From: Scybalosoma faecavium
GTDB taxonomy: Bacteria; Bacillota; Clostridia; Christensenellales; Christensenellaceae
Direction of reading: 5' to 3'
DNA length: 64,000 nucleotides
NCBI GenBank assembly: GCA_018716135.1
Contig: DVKG01000004.1
Coordinates: 1-64,000 of the forward strand
The notes below the pieces were generated by a model. The model saw nothing but the letters and a program-made list of their open reading frames with translations. It ran no database searches and was not told where the DNA came from. The position numbers and the translations under genes are program-made. Shown one piece after another: positions 1-7,643 of this stretch (position 1 is the stretch's first letter; each line of letters opens with the position of its first letter).

Positions 1-399
1 GATGTTGATAAAGGGCGCAAACTCCAATGTGTCGGGCTTCTCGCTGTCTATCCCGTTGTTGACCGCGATAAAGCGCACATTGTTCCGTCTGAATATCTCC
101 ATAGCGTTGCCAACTTGGAGATAGTCGCGCCCCCAGCGCGTCAGGTCTTTCATAATGCAGACACCGATTTTTCCGTTTTCTACATCGTCCATCATGCGGG
201 AATAGGCAGAACGGTCAAAAAATCTGCCGCTTTCGTCATCGTCAATGTAGTGCCGGATATTGGTTAAGTGCTGTCCTCTGGCATAGTTCTCCAAAAAGAT
301 TTTTTGGTTCTGTATGCTGTTGCTCTCACCGCCGTCCCTGTCCTCGTCGCCCACGGAAAGGCGGGAGTAAAGGGCGGTAATTTTGCTATAATCAGTCAT
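1..399 (-). CDS. Large serine recombinase, N-terminal part (gene runs off the left edge)
   Basis: The minus-strand frame is open from an ATG at 399 to the window edge (133 codons) and has no stop. The N-terminus contains YSRLS, the serine-recombinase motif whose final Ser (residue 15) should be the nucleophile. It is followed by DRDGGESNSIQNQ and KDLTRWGRDYLQVG, typical of the resolvase domain of large serine recombinases from Tn4451/Tn5397-like elements. An AGGAGG box (408-413) sits 8 nt before the ATG; an in-frame ATG at 405 is too close to it. The gene begins about 50 bp beyond the point where virD4 is broken, so it probably belongs to an element inserted there. The DNA-binding part is outside the window. 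Confidence 0.9.
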   Translation of the reverse strand, partial: MTDYSKITALYSRLSVGDEDRDGGESNSIQNQKIFLENYARGQHLTNIRHYIDDDESGRFFDRSAYSRMMDDVENGKIGVCIMKDLTRWGRDYLQVGNAMEIFRRNNVRFIAVNNGIDSEKPDTLEFAPFINI

Positions 400-446
400 G
401 TGCATAACCTCCTGTGCGTCCATGTAGGTGTCCTTTACACTTAAAA

Positions 447-758
447 TTATGCACTCCAGCGGGCAGAACCGTATTCCACATTTTTACGGTACTTTTTCGC
501 GTCCTTCCCTTTGAGATAGACCGCCAGCCGCACGGCAGCCGCGCCGCACAGACCAACTAGCCAGTCGATTCCGGCGCCGGGCCACATGCTCTGAAATGCA
601 AGGGTAAAGCCTTCGGAAAGACCCAGCAGCTTTTGGGAGGCGTCCGCTCCGGGGGCAAGCCGTACCGCTTCGCCCAGCTTAGCAAATACCAGAAGGAACA
701 GAAGATAGGGCAGGTGAAGGATCACCTGCTTTTTCAGGGTATCGGTATCTATTTTCAA
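447..758 (-). pseudogene. VirD4/TraG-type conjugative coupling protein, truncated after its N-terminal membrane region
   Basis: The 103-residue product matches the start of Firmicutes ICE coupling proteins: an early hydrophobic segment (HLPYLLFLLVFAKLGEAVRL), a second one near residues 65-80, then KGKDAKKYRK and EYGSARW. The family normally has about 600 residues with Walker A and B motifs. Here the frame ends two residues after GSARW, and a serine-recombinase gene starts 48 bp further on. It uses a TTG start that overlaps the upstream pcfB stop by 4 nt, with GGAGG about 12 nt upstream. The ATPase core is missing from the window. It may lie beyond the inserted element, but this copy cannot encode a working coupling protein as it stands. 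Confidence 0.8.
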
Positions 759-1225
759 CGCTCCGGCCCTCCATGTTCTTTGTTCTTCACACGGTCACGG
801 CCAAGCGCCTGCGCCAGCTCTTTGAATTTACGGAGCTGAGACAGCAGAGAAGGTCTCTGCGCGCGGGCAAGGTCTTTCCTCGTATATTCCTTAAAAGCCG
901 CTGTCAGGGCATCCGCCTGGTTTGCCTTGAAATAGACCGTCCACTTAGGCGGGTCAGTTCCAGCTTCTTTCTCAATGTGATAGCGAACCTGATGTTTCCT
1001 TGCGTACCGCTCAAAAGAGCGAATCCGGCCGGTCACTTCTATGGTATTCGCGCCGGGGTCTCTGGCCGTCAGCCGTTTCATACTGTTGCGGCCAACTTTC
1101 GGGGTATTGCGTTCCTGTTCCATTTTTTGAAGCACGGCTGCAATGGCCGCTTTCAAAACCCGCCCGGTCAGCTTTGACGCCTGGACAGTGACAGAAACGG
1201 TTCTTTGTTCAATATCTTCCTGCAT
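755..1225 (-). CDS. pcfB: PcfB family protein (DUF3801), relaxosome/coupling accessory factor
   Basis: This 156-residue protein has the DUF3801/PcfB pattern: MQEDIEQRTVSVTVQASKLT at the start, and in the middle RYHIEKEAGTDPPKWTVYFK with KANQADALTAAFKEYT. In enterococcal pCF10, PcfB works with the coupling protein PcfC and the relaxase. The gene order here (pcfB directly before virD4, overlapping by 4 nt) is the family's usual one. The chosen ATG at 1225 lies 6 nt after AGGAGG; the ATG at 1231 abuts the Shine-Dalgarno box and is less likely. The C-terminus is basic (RKFKELAQALGRDRVKNKE). Function is inferred from family and position. Confidence 0.85.
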   Translation of the reverse strand: MQEDIEQRTVSVTVQASKLTGRVLKAAIAAVLQKMEQERNTPKVGRNSMKRLTARDPGANTIEVTGRIRSFERYARKHQVRYHIEKEAGTDPPKWTVYFKANQADALTAAFKEYTRKDLARAQRPSLLSQLRKFKELAQALGRDRVKNKEHGGPER

Positions 1226-1259
1226 GAGCATCCTCCTTTCCTGCGTTATTTGTTTCCGC

Positions 1260-1673
1260 TTATCTCGGACTCATGGAGCCGCCCTGAAATGGCCGCCTGA
1301 GACCATTTTTGATATAAGCGGGGGTTTTGTAGATTTCGTGATAATCAATTTGCGGAGGAATATAATCCGGGTCAGGCTTGAACTCCTTGTGCCTGATCCT
1401 TTCCTCCGAAGGTACTTTACCGTCCAGAGAACGGATAAAGGTATAGTCGCCAAATCGGAACCAGTGCTTTGCGTATTTTTTATATGGAAGAAAGACTGCA
1501 CCGCAGACGGGGCATATCTTCCCAGTCAAAAGCAAAGCCCCGTCACGCCGGGTTTCAAAACTGATACGGACCTGGCTGTAATGCGGCGTACCGCTGCCGG
1601 GACATTTGGTTTCGCCGGAATGACCGGAGCCCACATAAATGCACCTGTCATAAGGGGCAGGAATAATCTCCAT
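1260..1673 (-). CDS. Hypothetical ICE protein with cysteine pairs
   Basis: The frame encodes 137 residues from an ATG at 1673 preceded by GGGAGG at good spacing. A longer start at 1709 would overlap the upstream stop by 4 nt but has no visible ribosome site. The sequence contains CPGSGTPHYS and ICPVCGAVFLPYKK, and the CxxC pair suggests a small zinc-binding knuckle. I recognise no named family. It lies in the same-strand run of ICE accessory genes between PcfB and other small unassigned genes, so a role in element maintenance or transfer is only an inference. Confidence 0.65.
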   Translation of the reverse strand: MEIIPAPYDRCIYVGSGHSGETKCPGSGTPHYSQVRISFETRRDGALLLTGKICPVCGAVFLPYKKYAKHWFRFGDYTFIRSLDGKVPSEERIRHKEFKPDPDYIPPQIDYHEIYKTPAYIKNGLRRPFQGGSMSPR

Positions 1674-1705
1674 TGTCACATCCTCCCTGATAAATTCTGA
1701 CAGAA

Positions 1706-2158
1706 TCATTCGGCATAGCGTTGGCAGAAATACTCGTCCTGCATTTTCATATAAGCTGCGGAAATGTTCTGTTCTTCCGATACATAATCCATATAAGAAT
1801 GAAAATCAAAGACACCATTCTCAATAAAGACACGGATCAGATTTGCCGCTGTCTCTGAAAATCCCATAAGAAATTTTTCTTGCGTTCCGCCGTCTGCGTC
1901 ATACGTAAAAATCTGCTCTGTATAATCACTGTGAAACGCTTCTTTCAGTTCAATGGCAATGTTCCCATCCCCATAAATCTGAAATGCCAAATCCCGTCCA
2001 TAGGCATGAAAACGGATATACCGGCTGTAATTCTGGTGGGTGATCCGCAACTGTACTTTTTGGCGGCACTCCCTGGTTTCGGCAGGAATACATTTCAGCA
2101 CGGTTTCATACGCCCTGGTAATAAAATCGCATTTCTTTTTTCTCTCTGTTTTTGTCAA
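1706..2158 (-). CDS. Hypothetical ICE protein, 150 residues
   Basis: The frame starts at a TTG (2158) seven nucleotides after AGGGAGG, a strong ribosome site that supports the start. The protein begins with a basic stretch (MTKTERKKKCDF) and has an acidic aromatic C-terminus (MQDEYFCQRYAE). It has no hydrophobic segment or catalytic motif that I recognise. It sits in a tightly packed minus-strand ICE operon with the next gene immediately downstream. Function unknown. Confidence 0.65.
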   Translation of the reverse strand: MTKTERKKKCDFITRAYETVLKCIPAETRECRQKVQLRITHQNYSRYIRFHAYGRDLAFQIYGDGNIAIELKEAFHSDYTEQIFTYDADGGTQEKFLMGFSETAANLIRVFIENGVFDFHSYMDYVSEEQNISAAYMKMQDEYFCQRYAE

Positions 2159-2189
2159 AATTCAGCCTCCCTGATAAAATCTGTTATCT

Positions 2190-2990
2190 TCATCTGGCGT
2201 TCTCAATCATTCGTTGGCGGGGTGCGTGCTCGAAGGCTTTCGCTGCCTGATCCACCTGAATTTTTGCGTGTTTCAGGAGCGTCTTGATAATTGTAGCCGG
2301 TTGATTGTGTTCTTCCAGGTGTTCTACCATGCCCTTGCAGCTATCCGGGAGATATTCAGCCATATCCTTGCGCACATCATCAATACTTCCCATGAATCCC
2401 CAGCAGCTATCCTCCAGCTCGCCGTTTTTATACAGCTCAAATCCATAGCACTCACCGCGAAGGTAGGAATCATAAGCCTCCACTTCGTCCCGCATAAGGT
2501 CCTCCGCCTTTTTCTTGATAGCACCGGTCATTTTTTCTCCGCCAAACTCCTTTAGGGCGTCCTCTTTGGAAACATAAATCCATCCAACCTGCCCGCTGTC
2601 CCAGGGATCGTGAAAACTGGTTGTTTTCATGGCAAGCCCACTGTGGTCCAGCAAATACAGCGGCAGCATGATATATTTCTTTGAAATCACATTCAGCATG
2701 GTATCATCAACGGCACGTTCATCCGGATTTGGACCGGTCATTTTCCGGCTCCACACCATGTTTACCATATTTTCGTACCGCTCCATGCCGCGCGCGTCAT
2801 TCCCAACAGTATTTAAGTACATTTCCCTCAGGAAATCGTCTTTGTCCATGTAATTGTGGCTGTCACCCAGCGCATAACGGGGATGAAAGCAGACCATCGT
2901 TCCAAAATTTTCGTCCACCTCGCGGGGACTGATTAAAATATCGTCCGGCTGCACCATCAGAGCATACGGACCTTGCACTGCCATCAGCAT
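2190..2990 (-). CDS. Conserved-looking ICE protein of unknown function, 266 residues
   Basis: The ATG at 2990 follows GGAGGGATGACTT, giving an 8-nt spacing. The protein is soluble and acidic, with motifs such as FHPRYALGDSHNYMDKDDF, LLDHSGLAMKTTSFHDPWDS and GECYGFELYKNGELEDSCWG. The last pattern (an aspartate/tryptophan-rich stretch before a helical C-terminus) resembles phage and ICE antirestriction-like or polyvalent accessory proteins, but I cannot name the family. It is one of a series of non-overlapping accessory genes upstream of the transfer genes. Confidence 0.7.
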   Translation of the reverse strand: MLMAVQGPYALMVQPDDILISPREVDENFGTMVCFHPRYALGDSHNYMDKDDFLREMYLNTVGNDARGMERYENMVNMVWSRKMTGPNPDERAVDDTMLNVISKKYIMLPLYLLDHSGLAMKTTSFHDPWDSGQVGWIYVSKEDALKEFGGEKMTGAIKKKAEDLMRDEVEAYDSYLRGECYGFELYKNGELEDSCWGFMGSIDDVRKDMAEYLPDSCKGMVEHLEEHNQPATIIKTLLKHAKIQVDQAAKAFEHAPRQRMIENAR

Positions 2991-3007
2991 AAGTCATCCC
3001 TCCATTC

Positions 3008-3427
3008 CTACAGTTCCGGACCGGAGTGGGAAGGCTTAGGGGTTTTCTCCTGCCGCTCATTTGTAGCCGGCTGTTTAACCGCAATAATCTCGCCGGCAAT
3101 CCGGGCAAATTTTTCCGGGTACTTGAACTGCTCGCTGAATTTTTCCATCAAATCGGCGGGAAGGTCAGTAAAATCTTCCTCGCCCAGACCGACAATCAAA
3201 AAATTGCCGGCAACAATGTCATACATACGGCCTTCCTCATCATAGAGCGCCCGGTTCAGGGGCAGCCCCATATATTTGCCTTCCTCATTGCAGATTAGCG
3301 CAACCATATCCTCATAGGGATAGGTCGCCTGAATATCTCCGCCAACGGCTTCCTGCAATGAGGCCAGCCCGCCCTCAATTTCCGTTCCGTAGGGCGATTT
3401 GCCCGGTTCCACCATTAAAACTTTCAA
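3008..3427 (-). CDS. DUF3846 domain protein
   Basis: The 139-residue product opens with MKVLMVEPGKSPYGTEIEGG, then GDIQATYPYEDMVALICNEEG and GLPLNRALYDEEGRMYDIVA. This is the DUF3846 signature found repeatedly in Firmicutes ICEs and plasmids. It starts at a TTG that overlaps the upstream stop by 4 nt (TTGA), nine nucleotides after GGAGG, so it is probably translationally coupled to the DUF4314 gene. The C-terminal tail is low complexity and rich in K, P and E. No biochemical function is established for the family. Confidence 0.85.
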   Translation of the reverse strand: MKVLMVEPGKSPYGTEIEGGLASLQEAVGGDIQATYPYEDMVALICNEEGKYMGLPLNRALYDEEGRMYDIVAGNFLIVGLGEEDFTDLPADLMEKFSEQFKYPEKFARIAGEIIAVKQPATNERQEKTPKPSHSGPEL

Positions 3428-3795
3428 ATCTGCATATCCTCCTTCTTTTTATTCGGTTTTGCTTGAGGAACAACATCTTCCCGTTTTTCCCCTGACTGCG
3501 TTTTGGAAGCGGCGAGCCGTCTGATGATAGAGCCTTTCGCCGCATTCTCCGCCTCAATCTCTTTTGCGGACAGCCTACGAAAACGGTCTGTGTCCGGGAT
3601 AAGGGCAAGTCCACTACCATTGTCCCATTTCACATGAATCTGCGACTGGTCATCTACGCAGCGAACCGTCCCCCTTGTTCCAGCCGGAACCGGAGCAAAC
3701 GGATCGTCCATCCCAATCAGTTCCAATCTTGTACCGGGAGGGTATGACTTCCGGTAGGATTCTGCCATACGCCGGTTCTTTTCCCACTCATTCAT
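3424..3795 (-). CDS. DUF4314 domain protein
   Basis: The N-terminal half (YPPGTRLELIGMDDPFAPVP, GTRGTVRCVDDQSQIHVKWD, NGSGLALIPDTDRF) is a clear DUF4314 domain, a small beta-barrel-like fold common in mobile-element proteins. The rest is a basic, charged tail of about 50 residues. The ATG at 3795 overlaps the upstream stop by 4 nt, and a GGGG-rich ribosome site precedes it. It belongs to a coupled series with the DUF3846 gene. Its function is not known. Confidence 0.85.
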   Translation of the reverse strand: MNEWEKNRRMAESYRKSYPPGTRLELIGMDDPFAPVPAGTRGTVRCVDDQSQIHVKWDNGSGLALIPDTDRFRRLSAKEIEAENAAKGSIIRRLAASKTQSGEKREDVVPQAKPNKKKEDMQI

Positions 3796-4643
3796 AAGCT
3801 GCCCCTTTCTTCTGACCGATGTTTCTCTCCCTGCCGGACCGGCTGACCGGATTCTTTTGCATCTCGTTTCGCCTCCGACAGTTTTCCCAGCACAGAGGGC
3901 TTTTCCGCTTTTTCCGGCATAGAAATACCGCCCTCCGAAACTTCGGCGGCGGTACGGTCTGTCTTTACCGGTTCCTGGCCCTCCACGGTATATCCCGGCA
4001 GGAGCGCCCCATGCACAGTAAAATGACGCTCATACTGTTTGGGTATCTGCGGGGAGATTTCCGTAAATAAATGGGCGTAGGCTTTCTTGCGTCCATCCAG
4101 ATACTTTAGGGCCGCAGCCTTATCGGTGTAACGTTTCTGGTTTTGTCCGGCAATCTTCTCACCATATCCCTGTTTTGGGGAGTTCACATACAAATCCCAG
4201 GTAACATGCCAGGCAACCGGAATACGCTGATCGGTCTCCCGGTCATGTTTGGTATTTTCCTTAATGCTGCAAGACATTTTATACACGCGGTTGCTGATCT
4301 GCTCACTGTCCCTACAGCCGTCGCTTTTCTCCCATACATTCCCCGTATGCTCCACCTCCGGCGTGCGAAGATATTCCAGCGCCCGGTCTATCATCTGTGT
4401 GGAAGCTGCCTGCTGTTCCCACTGTTTCGCCGCTGCCACCACAATTTCATAGGCTTTCTGCTCCCCGTCAATACTACCCTGACGCATAGCCTCTAAACTT
4501 TCTTTTCCCATCCTGATCAGGGGGGAAATATCCACATCTTCACAAGAAATGCTGTGTTCGATCTTCAATTCATGCCCTGGCTCCAAACGGTCTCCGTACC
4601 GGTAAGCGCGGAAGTCTTTATTTTCTTCCAATCTTTTCAACAC
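3792..4643 (-). CDS. ICE accessory protein of unknown function, 283 residues
   Basis: This soluble protein contains blocks such as GHELKIEHSISCEDVDISPL and HVTWDLYVNSPKQGYGEKIA. These are followed by KRYTDKAAALKYLDGRKKAYAH, which reads like a short repeat-type interaction domain of polyvalent ICE proteins. The C-terminus is a disordered basic tail with PSVLGKLSEAKRDA, a motif also seen in neighbouring ICE products (compare PSVMAQLAAAKPAEK in the next gene). The start is uncertain: GTG at 4643 directly overlaps the AGGAGG, whereas a TTG at 4631 would have ideal spacing. It overlaps the downstream gene by 4 nt. Confidence 0.65.
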   Translation of the reverse strand: MLKRLEENKDFRAYRYGDRLEPGHELKIEHSISCEDVDISPLIRMGKESLEAMRQGSIDGEQKAYEIVVAAAKQWEQQAASTQMIDRALEYLRTPEVEHTGNVWEKSDGCRDSEQISNRVYKMSCSIKENTKHDRETDQRIPVAWHVTWDLYVNSPKQGYGEKIAGQNQKRYTDKAAALKYLDGRKKAYAHLFTEISPQIPKQYERHFTVHGALLPGYTVEGQEPVKTDRTAAEVSEGGISMPEKAEKPSVLGKLSEAKRDAKESGQPVRQGEKHRSEERGSL

Positions 4644-4646
4644 CTC

Positions 4647-6677
4647 CTAAATCTCCGGCGCATGGCTCTTTTTCGGAACCGTCTGCGCCGGCGTTGTTTT
4701 TTCTGCCGGTTTTGCCGCTGCAAGCTGCGCCATAACCGAAGGACGCTCCATCGTAAATATGGAAATCTGCTCATTTTCAGCCAGCGGCGCGGCCTGCACC
4801 AGAAGCGGAAGCGTTGTCTCCGAATGGGTAAGTATCTGTTCCCGTTTTAGCTCCGCCATAATTTCATCAAACACCGCATTGATCGCTTTCCGTTCCTCTC
4901 CTTCGGGATAGGCTTTCAAAACCTCCATTTTCCCGTCTTTGCCGGCCACAAGGGTAACGGCACAATCCGCATGGCCCGCCAGATAGTCCGACTGGTAGGG
5001 CAGCTTATCTTTTATGTAGCAGGCAAAAGCCCTGGCCGTCATCTCCACATTGCTGTCCCAATAACCGCCGTCTTTTTCACATTCTTTTCCCATCCGCACG
5101 GAATTACGGTAATAATCGGTTTCCGTGCGCCCGATCTGCGGTGCCTCCTGTTCCTGTATTCCATGAAGCATCCGCTCAAACAGTTCCAGCCTTTCCCGCT
5201 CACTTTTTGGGATCACGCGCCCGGTAACAGCCTTCTTAAAGGCGCTGATCCGCTCCACAGAGCCGGTTTCGCCAGACAGGAACGCTTCGCGCAGAACCGC
5301 ATAGGTCTCCATTTGTTCTTCATTCCCATACCGTTTCAGAGAACCAAGTACCGCAGAATCCAGCCAGCTTGCCGCGTTTTTCCGGGTCCGCTCGCTCTGT
5401 GCCTCGGTACGCTTTGCCGCCTGTTCCGGCGTTTCCGGCTTATATTTCATAGTATCAATGAGCTTTTGAAACAGCGGATAGAGGCGGGGCTGCTCCGAAA
5501 GGAATCCCTTTGCGCCCATCTGCGCCCCCAGGTAATCGTCAAACCCATGCCACCATTCATGGGCCAGGGAACCGGCGCCGTGCATCTTCGTGAGATTGAT
5601 GACTTTACGCAGGGGTTCGTAATGAGCTGCGGCGTTGCCGCTGCCCCTGGCGCCGAAAGCGATAGCAAGCGTTCCCTGATAGGCAATATCCTTATCGCTA
5701 ATCTGTAAAGCTGACGCCAAATCTTTGAGTGCTTCAAATCCCATATTGAGGGAAGCCTGCCTGTCATTCTGATTCATCCAGTTTCCAAACTCACCGCCGC
5801 GGAAGCCGAAGGTTTCAAGATAATGCTGTCCTGTAATTTCCTGGCCGCTCCGGTAATCCGGCCCGGTCCGTTTCACATGTTCAAGCTGCGGAGGGGTAAA
5901 CCGGACCTTTCCGCCTTTGCTCCGCTGCCTGACAAAATCCTGTACCCATTTCAAGGCAGCCTCACGGGATTCAAAGTTCGTCTGCAAAATGGAATAACCC
6001 TTCGTCACATAATAGGTGCCGGCCTTCCAGTCGTTATTTCTGGAATAAGTGTTTTTCCCGTCATTAAAATGGATCGCATATCCCTTTGGCACCTTCTGGT
6101 CTTTGGAGACTCCAAACTGTTCCTTTCTGGCTTTCTGCGTAAAATTCCGCTCAAAATATTCCGCTGAGCGAACCATCAGGGCATTGGACAGTTTGTTTGT
6201 AATGACCGGATTCTCCCGGCCTTTTTCCGTTGCTCTATAATGGATGCCGCTGCCCCAGCCCTGTACTTGTTCCAAATATCCGTTCTCCAAAAAGAAACGG
6301 TCATAGACTTTCACGGCATCCTCCACGGTGCGGACTTCCGAGACCACGCTCTGCAATTCCCGTACTGTCTGGATATATTCTTTCTGCCTTGCAAGACGTT
6401 TCTCCGGCGTGTCATCCCTGCGGTAATACTGCGGGGAGGCACTTAATCCGTCCCGCGCTTTTTTGATGAAATAGACAACACCCAGAGGGACGCCCTCGTC
6501 AAGCATGGCCTGATAGTCCGGTTTTTTCCAGACGTTATCCTTCTTGACGAATTTTTCCGCCTCCCGTTCATTCATGCCGCTAAGGTCATCCACATAAAGC
6601 CCCCGGTCTTTCCAAAGGTCCTTTTTCGCGCCGCCAATTTTCTCACCAAAATCTTCATGCTGTATGTTTTCTGGCAA
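4647..6677 (-). CDS. Large polyvalent ICE protein with an HEWWH zinc-peptidase-like motif (LPD family)
   Basis: This 676-residue protein starts at a TTG nine nucleotides after GGAGG. The N-terminal third is rich in lysine and aromatic residues (KKDLWKDRGLYVDDLSGMNE). The centre holds SLAHEWWHGFDDYLGAQMG, an HExxH metallopeptidase-type motif, preceded by IAFGARGSGNAAAHYEPLRK. This combination is typical of the large-polyvalent-protein-associated domains described in phages and conjugative elements. Further on, MTARAFACYIKDKLPYQSDY contains a likely third ligand or helix. The C-terminus ends with a PSVMAQLAAAK tail motif. Family members are proposed to enter the recipient with the DNA and blunt host defences, but the activity is inferred. 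Confidence 0.75.
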   Translation of the reverse strand: MPENIQHEDFGEKIGGAKKDLWKDRGLYVDDLSGMNEREAEKFVKKDNVWKKPDYQAMLDEGVPLGVVYFIKKARDGLSASPQYYRRDDTPEKRLARQKEYIQTVRELQSVVSEVRTVEDAVKVYDRFFLENGYLEQVQGWGSGIHYRATEKGRENPVITNKLSNALMVRSAEYFERNFTQKARKEQFGVSKDQKVPKGYAIHFNDGKNTYSRNNDWKAGTYYVTKGYSILQTNFESREAALKWVQDFVRQRSKGGKVRFTPPQLEHVKRTGPDYRSGQEITGQHYLETFGFRGGEFGNWMNQNDRQASLNMGFEALKDLASALQISDKDIAYQGTLAIAFGARGSGNAAAHYEPLRKVINLTKMHGAGSLAHEWWHGFDDYLGAQMGAKGFLSEQPRLYPLFQKLIDTMKYKPETPEQAAKRTEAQSERTRKNAASWLDSAVLGSLKRYGNEEQMETYAVLREAFLSGETGSVERISAFKKAVTGRVIPKSERERLELFERMLHGIQEQEAPQIGRTETDYYRNSVRMGKECEKDGGYWDSNVEMTARAFACYIKDKLPYQSDYLAGHADCAVTLVAGKDGKMEVLKAYPEGEERKAINAVFDEIMAELKREQILTHSETTLPLLVQAAPLAENEQISIFTMERPSVMAQLAAAKPAEKTTPAQTVPKKSHAPEI

Positions 6678-6706
6678 TCGGTATCACCTCCAATCTGTAC
6701 AAAAAT

Positions 6707-7609
6707 TTACCGCTCCTGCCTGGAACGGTCTTTCTCCGGCTTAGGAAGGGCCGGGACTTTTCCAATGATCCGGTCCGTTTCCAGCTGAACCAACCGGTCC
6801 AGAGCGCCCAAATCCTCCGGAGCAATGGCAAATTCCCTGTAATGCTCATACCACAGTCCCGTAGTGACTGCCGCAATAGGCGCTATCTTTTCCGGCCCGG
6901 AAGGAAGGAGACGGTAAACCGGCGCTTCGTCATAGAGAAGCATCTGTTTTGCCGCTGCCAGAGGAATACGGTACATATCCATATCGGGGTTCTGCGCATC
7001 GGTCATGTATTCTACATTCAGGCGTTCCTCCAGGTCCTGGGGCATATAGGAAAATGCCTGCTCTTTCCACTGGCTGAATCTTCCGGAATAGTAATGCTGC
7101 CATTCTGTAACCTGCTCCGGTCTGTAGCAGAATCCCCAGCTTTTCAAAGCGTCTTTTTCGTAAAGCTCCATCGAGTGCCATTTTTCAAAGCTGACCGTTT
7201 CAGACGCACCGTTTTGATGTTCGATATTGACGCCATAGGGGGAAAGTGTGCTGCCTCTCACATCCTGGCGCAGCGTATCTAAGTCCATCATCAGCACGTC
7301 GCCGTACAGATGTCCGTCCTCTTTATGGTCCGTATGGAACAGAAAAGCCCTTGCGCCAAGATATTCCGTCGTAAAGATTATCTGGTGGAGATCCGCTGTG
7401 GAACAGTAAGCGTGCAGCGCATCGGACAGCCACATATGCCGGTGTCCCATAATAGCAATCGAATCCGGCCCGGTATTCGTAACCAGGGAGTGCATATTAA
7501 ATTCACTCTCCCGGAGAAAATCACCCGCGAAAATATGGAGTTCATAGGCAAATATCGTAAGGTCCGTATCACGGAGCAAATAAATCTGAGGCAGCGGTTC
7601 CTGTTTCAA
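6707..7609 (-). CDS. ICE accessory protein of unknown function, 300 residues
   Basis: The frame begins at a TTG seven nucleotides after AAGGAGG. The C-terminal part (DMYRIPLAAAKQMLLYDEAP, VYRLLPSGPEKIAPIAAV, GLWYEHYREFAIAPEDLGA) has the look of a short conserved domain that recurs at the end of large ICE polyvalent proteins. The N-terminal part (LPQIYLLRDTDLTIFAYEL, GHRHMWLSDALHAYCS) has no motif I recognise. No membrane segment is present. Position directly upstream of the HEWWH polyvalent protein suggests co-expression. Confidence 0.65.
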   Translation of the reverse strand: MKQEPLPQIYLLRDTDLTIFAYELHIFAGDFLRESEFNMHSLVTNTGPDSIAIMGHRHMWLSDALHAYCSTADLHQIIFTTEYLGARAFLFHTDHKEDGHLYGDVLMMDLDTLRQDVRGSTLSPYGVNIEHQNGASETVSFEKWHSMELYEKDALKSWGFCYRPEQVTEWQHYYSGRFSQWKEQAFSYMPQDLEERLNVEYMTDAQNPDMDMYRIPLAAAKQMLLYDEAPVYRLLPSGPEKIAPIAAVTTGLWYEHYREFAIAPEDLGALDRLVQLETDRIIGKVPALPKPEKDRSRQER

Positions 7610-7643
7610 TCAAAATCCTCCTTTTGCTCTGGGCTGCAAATGC

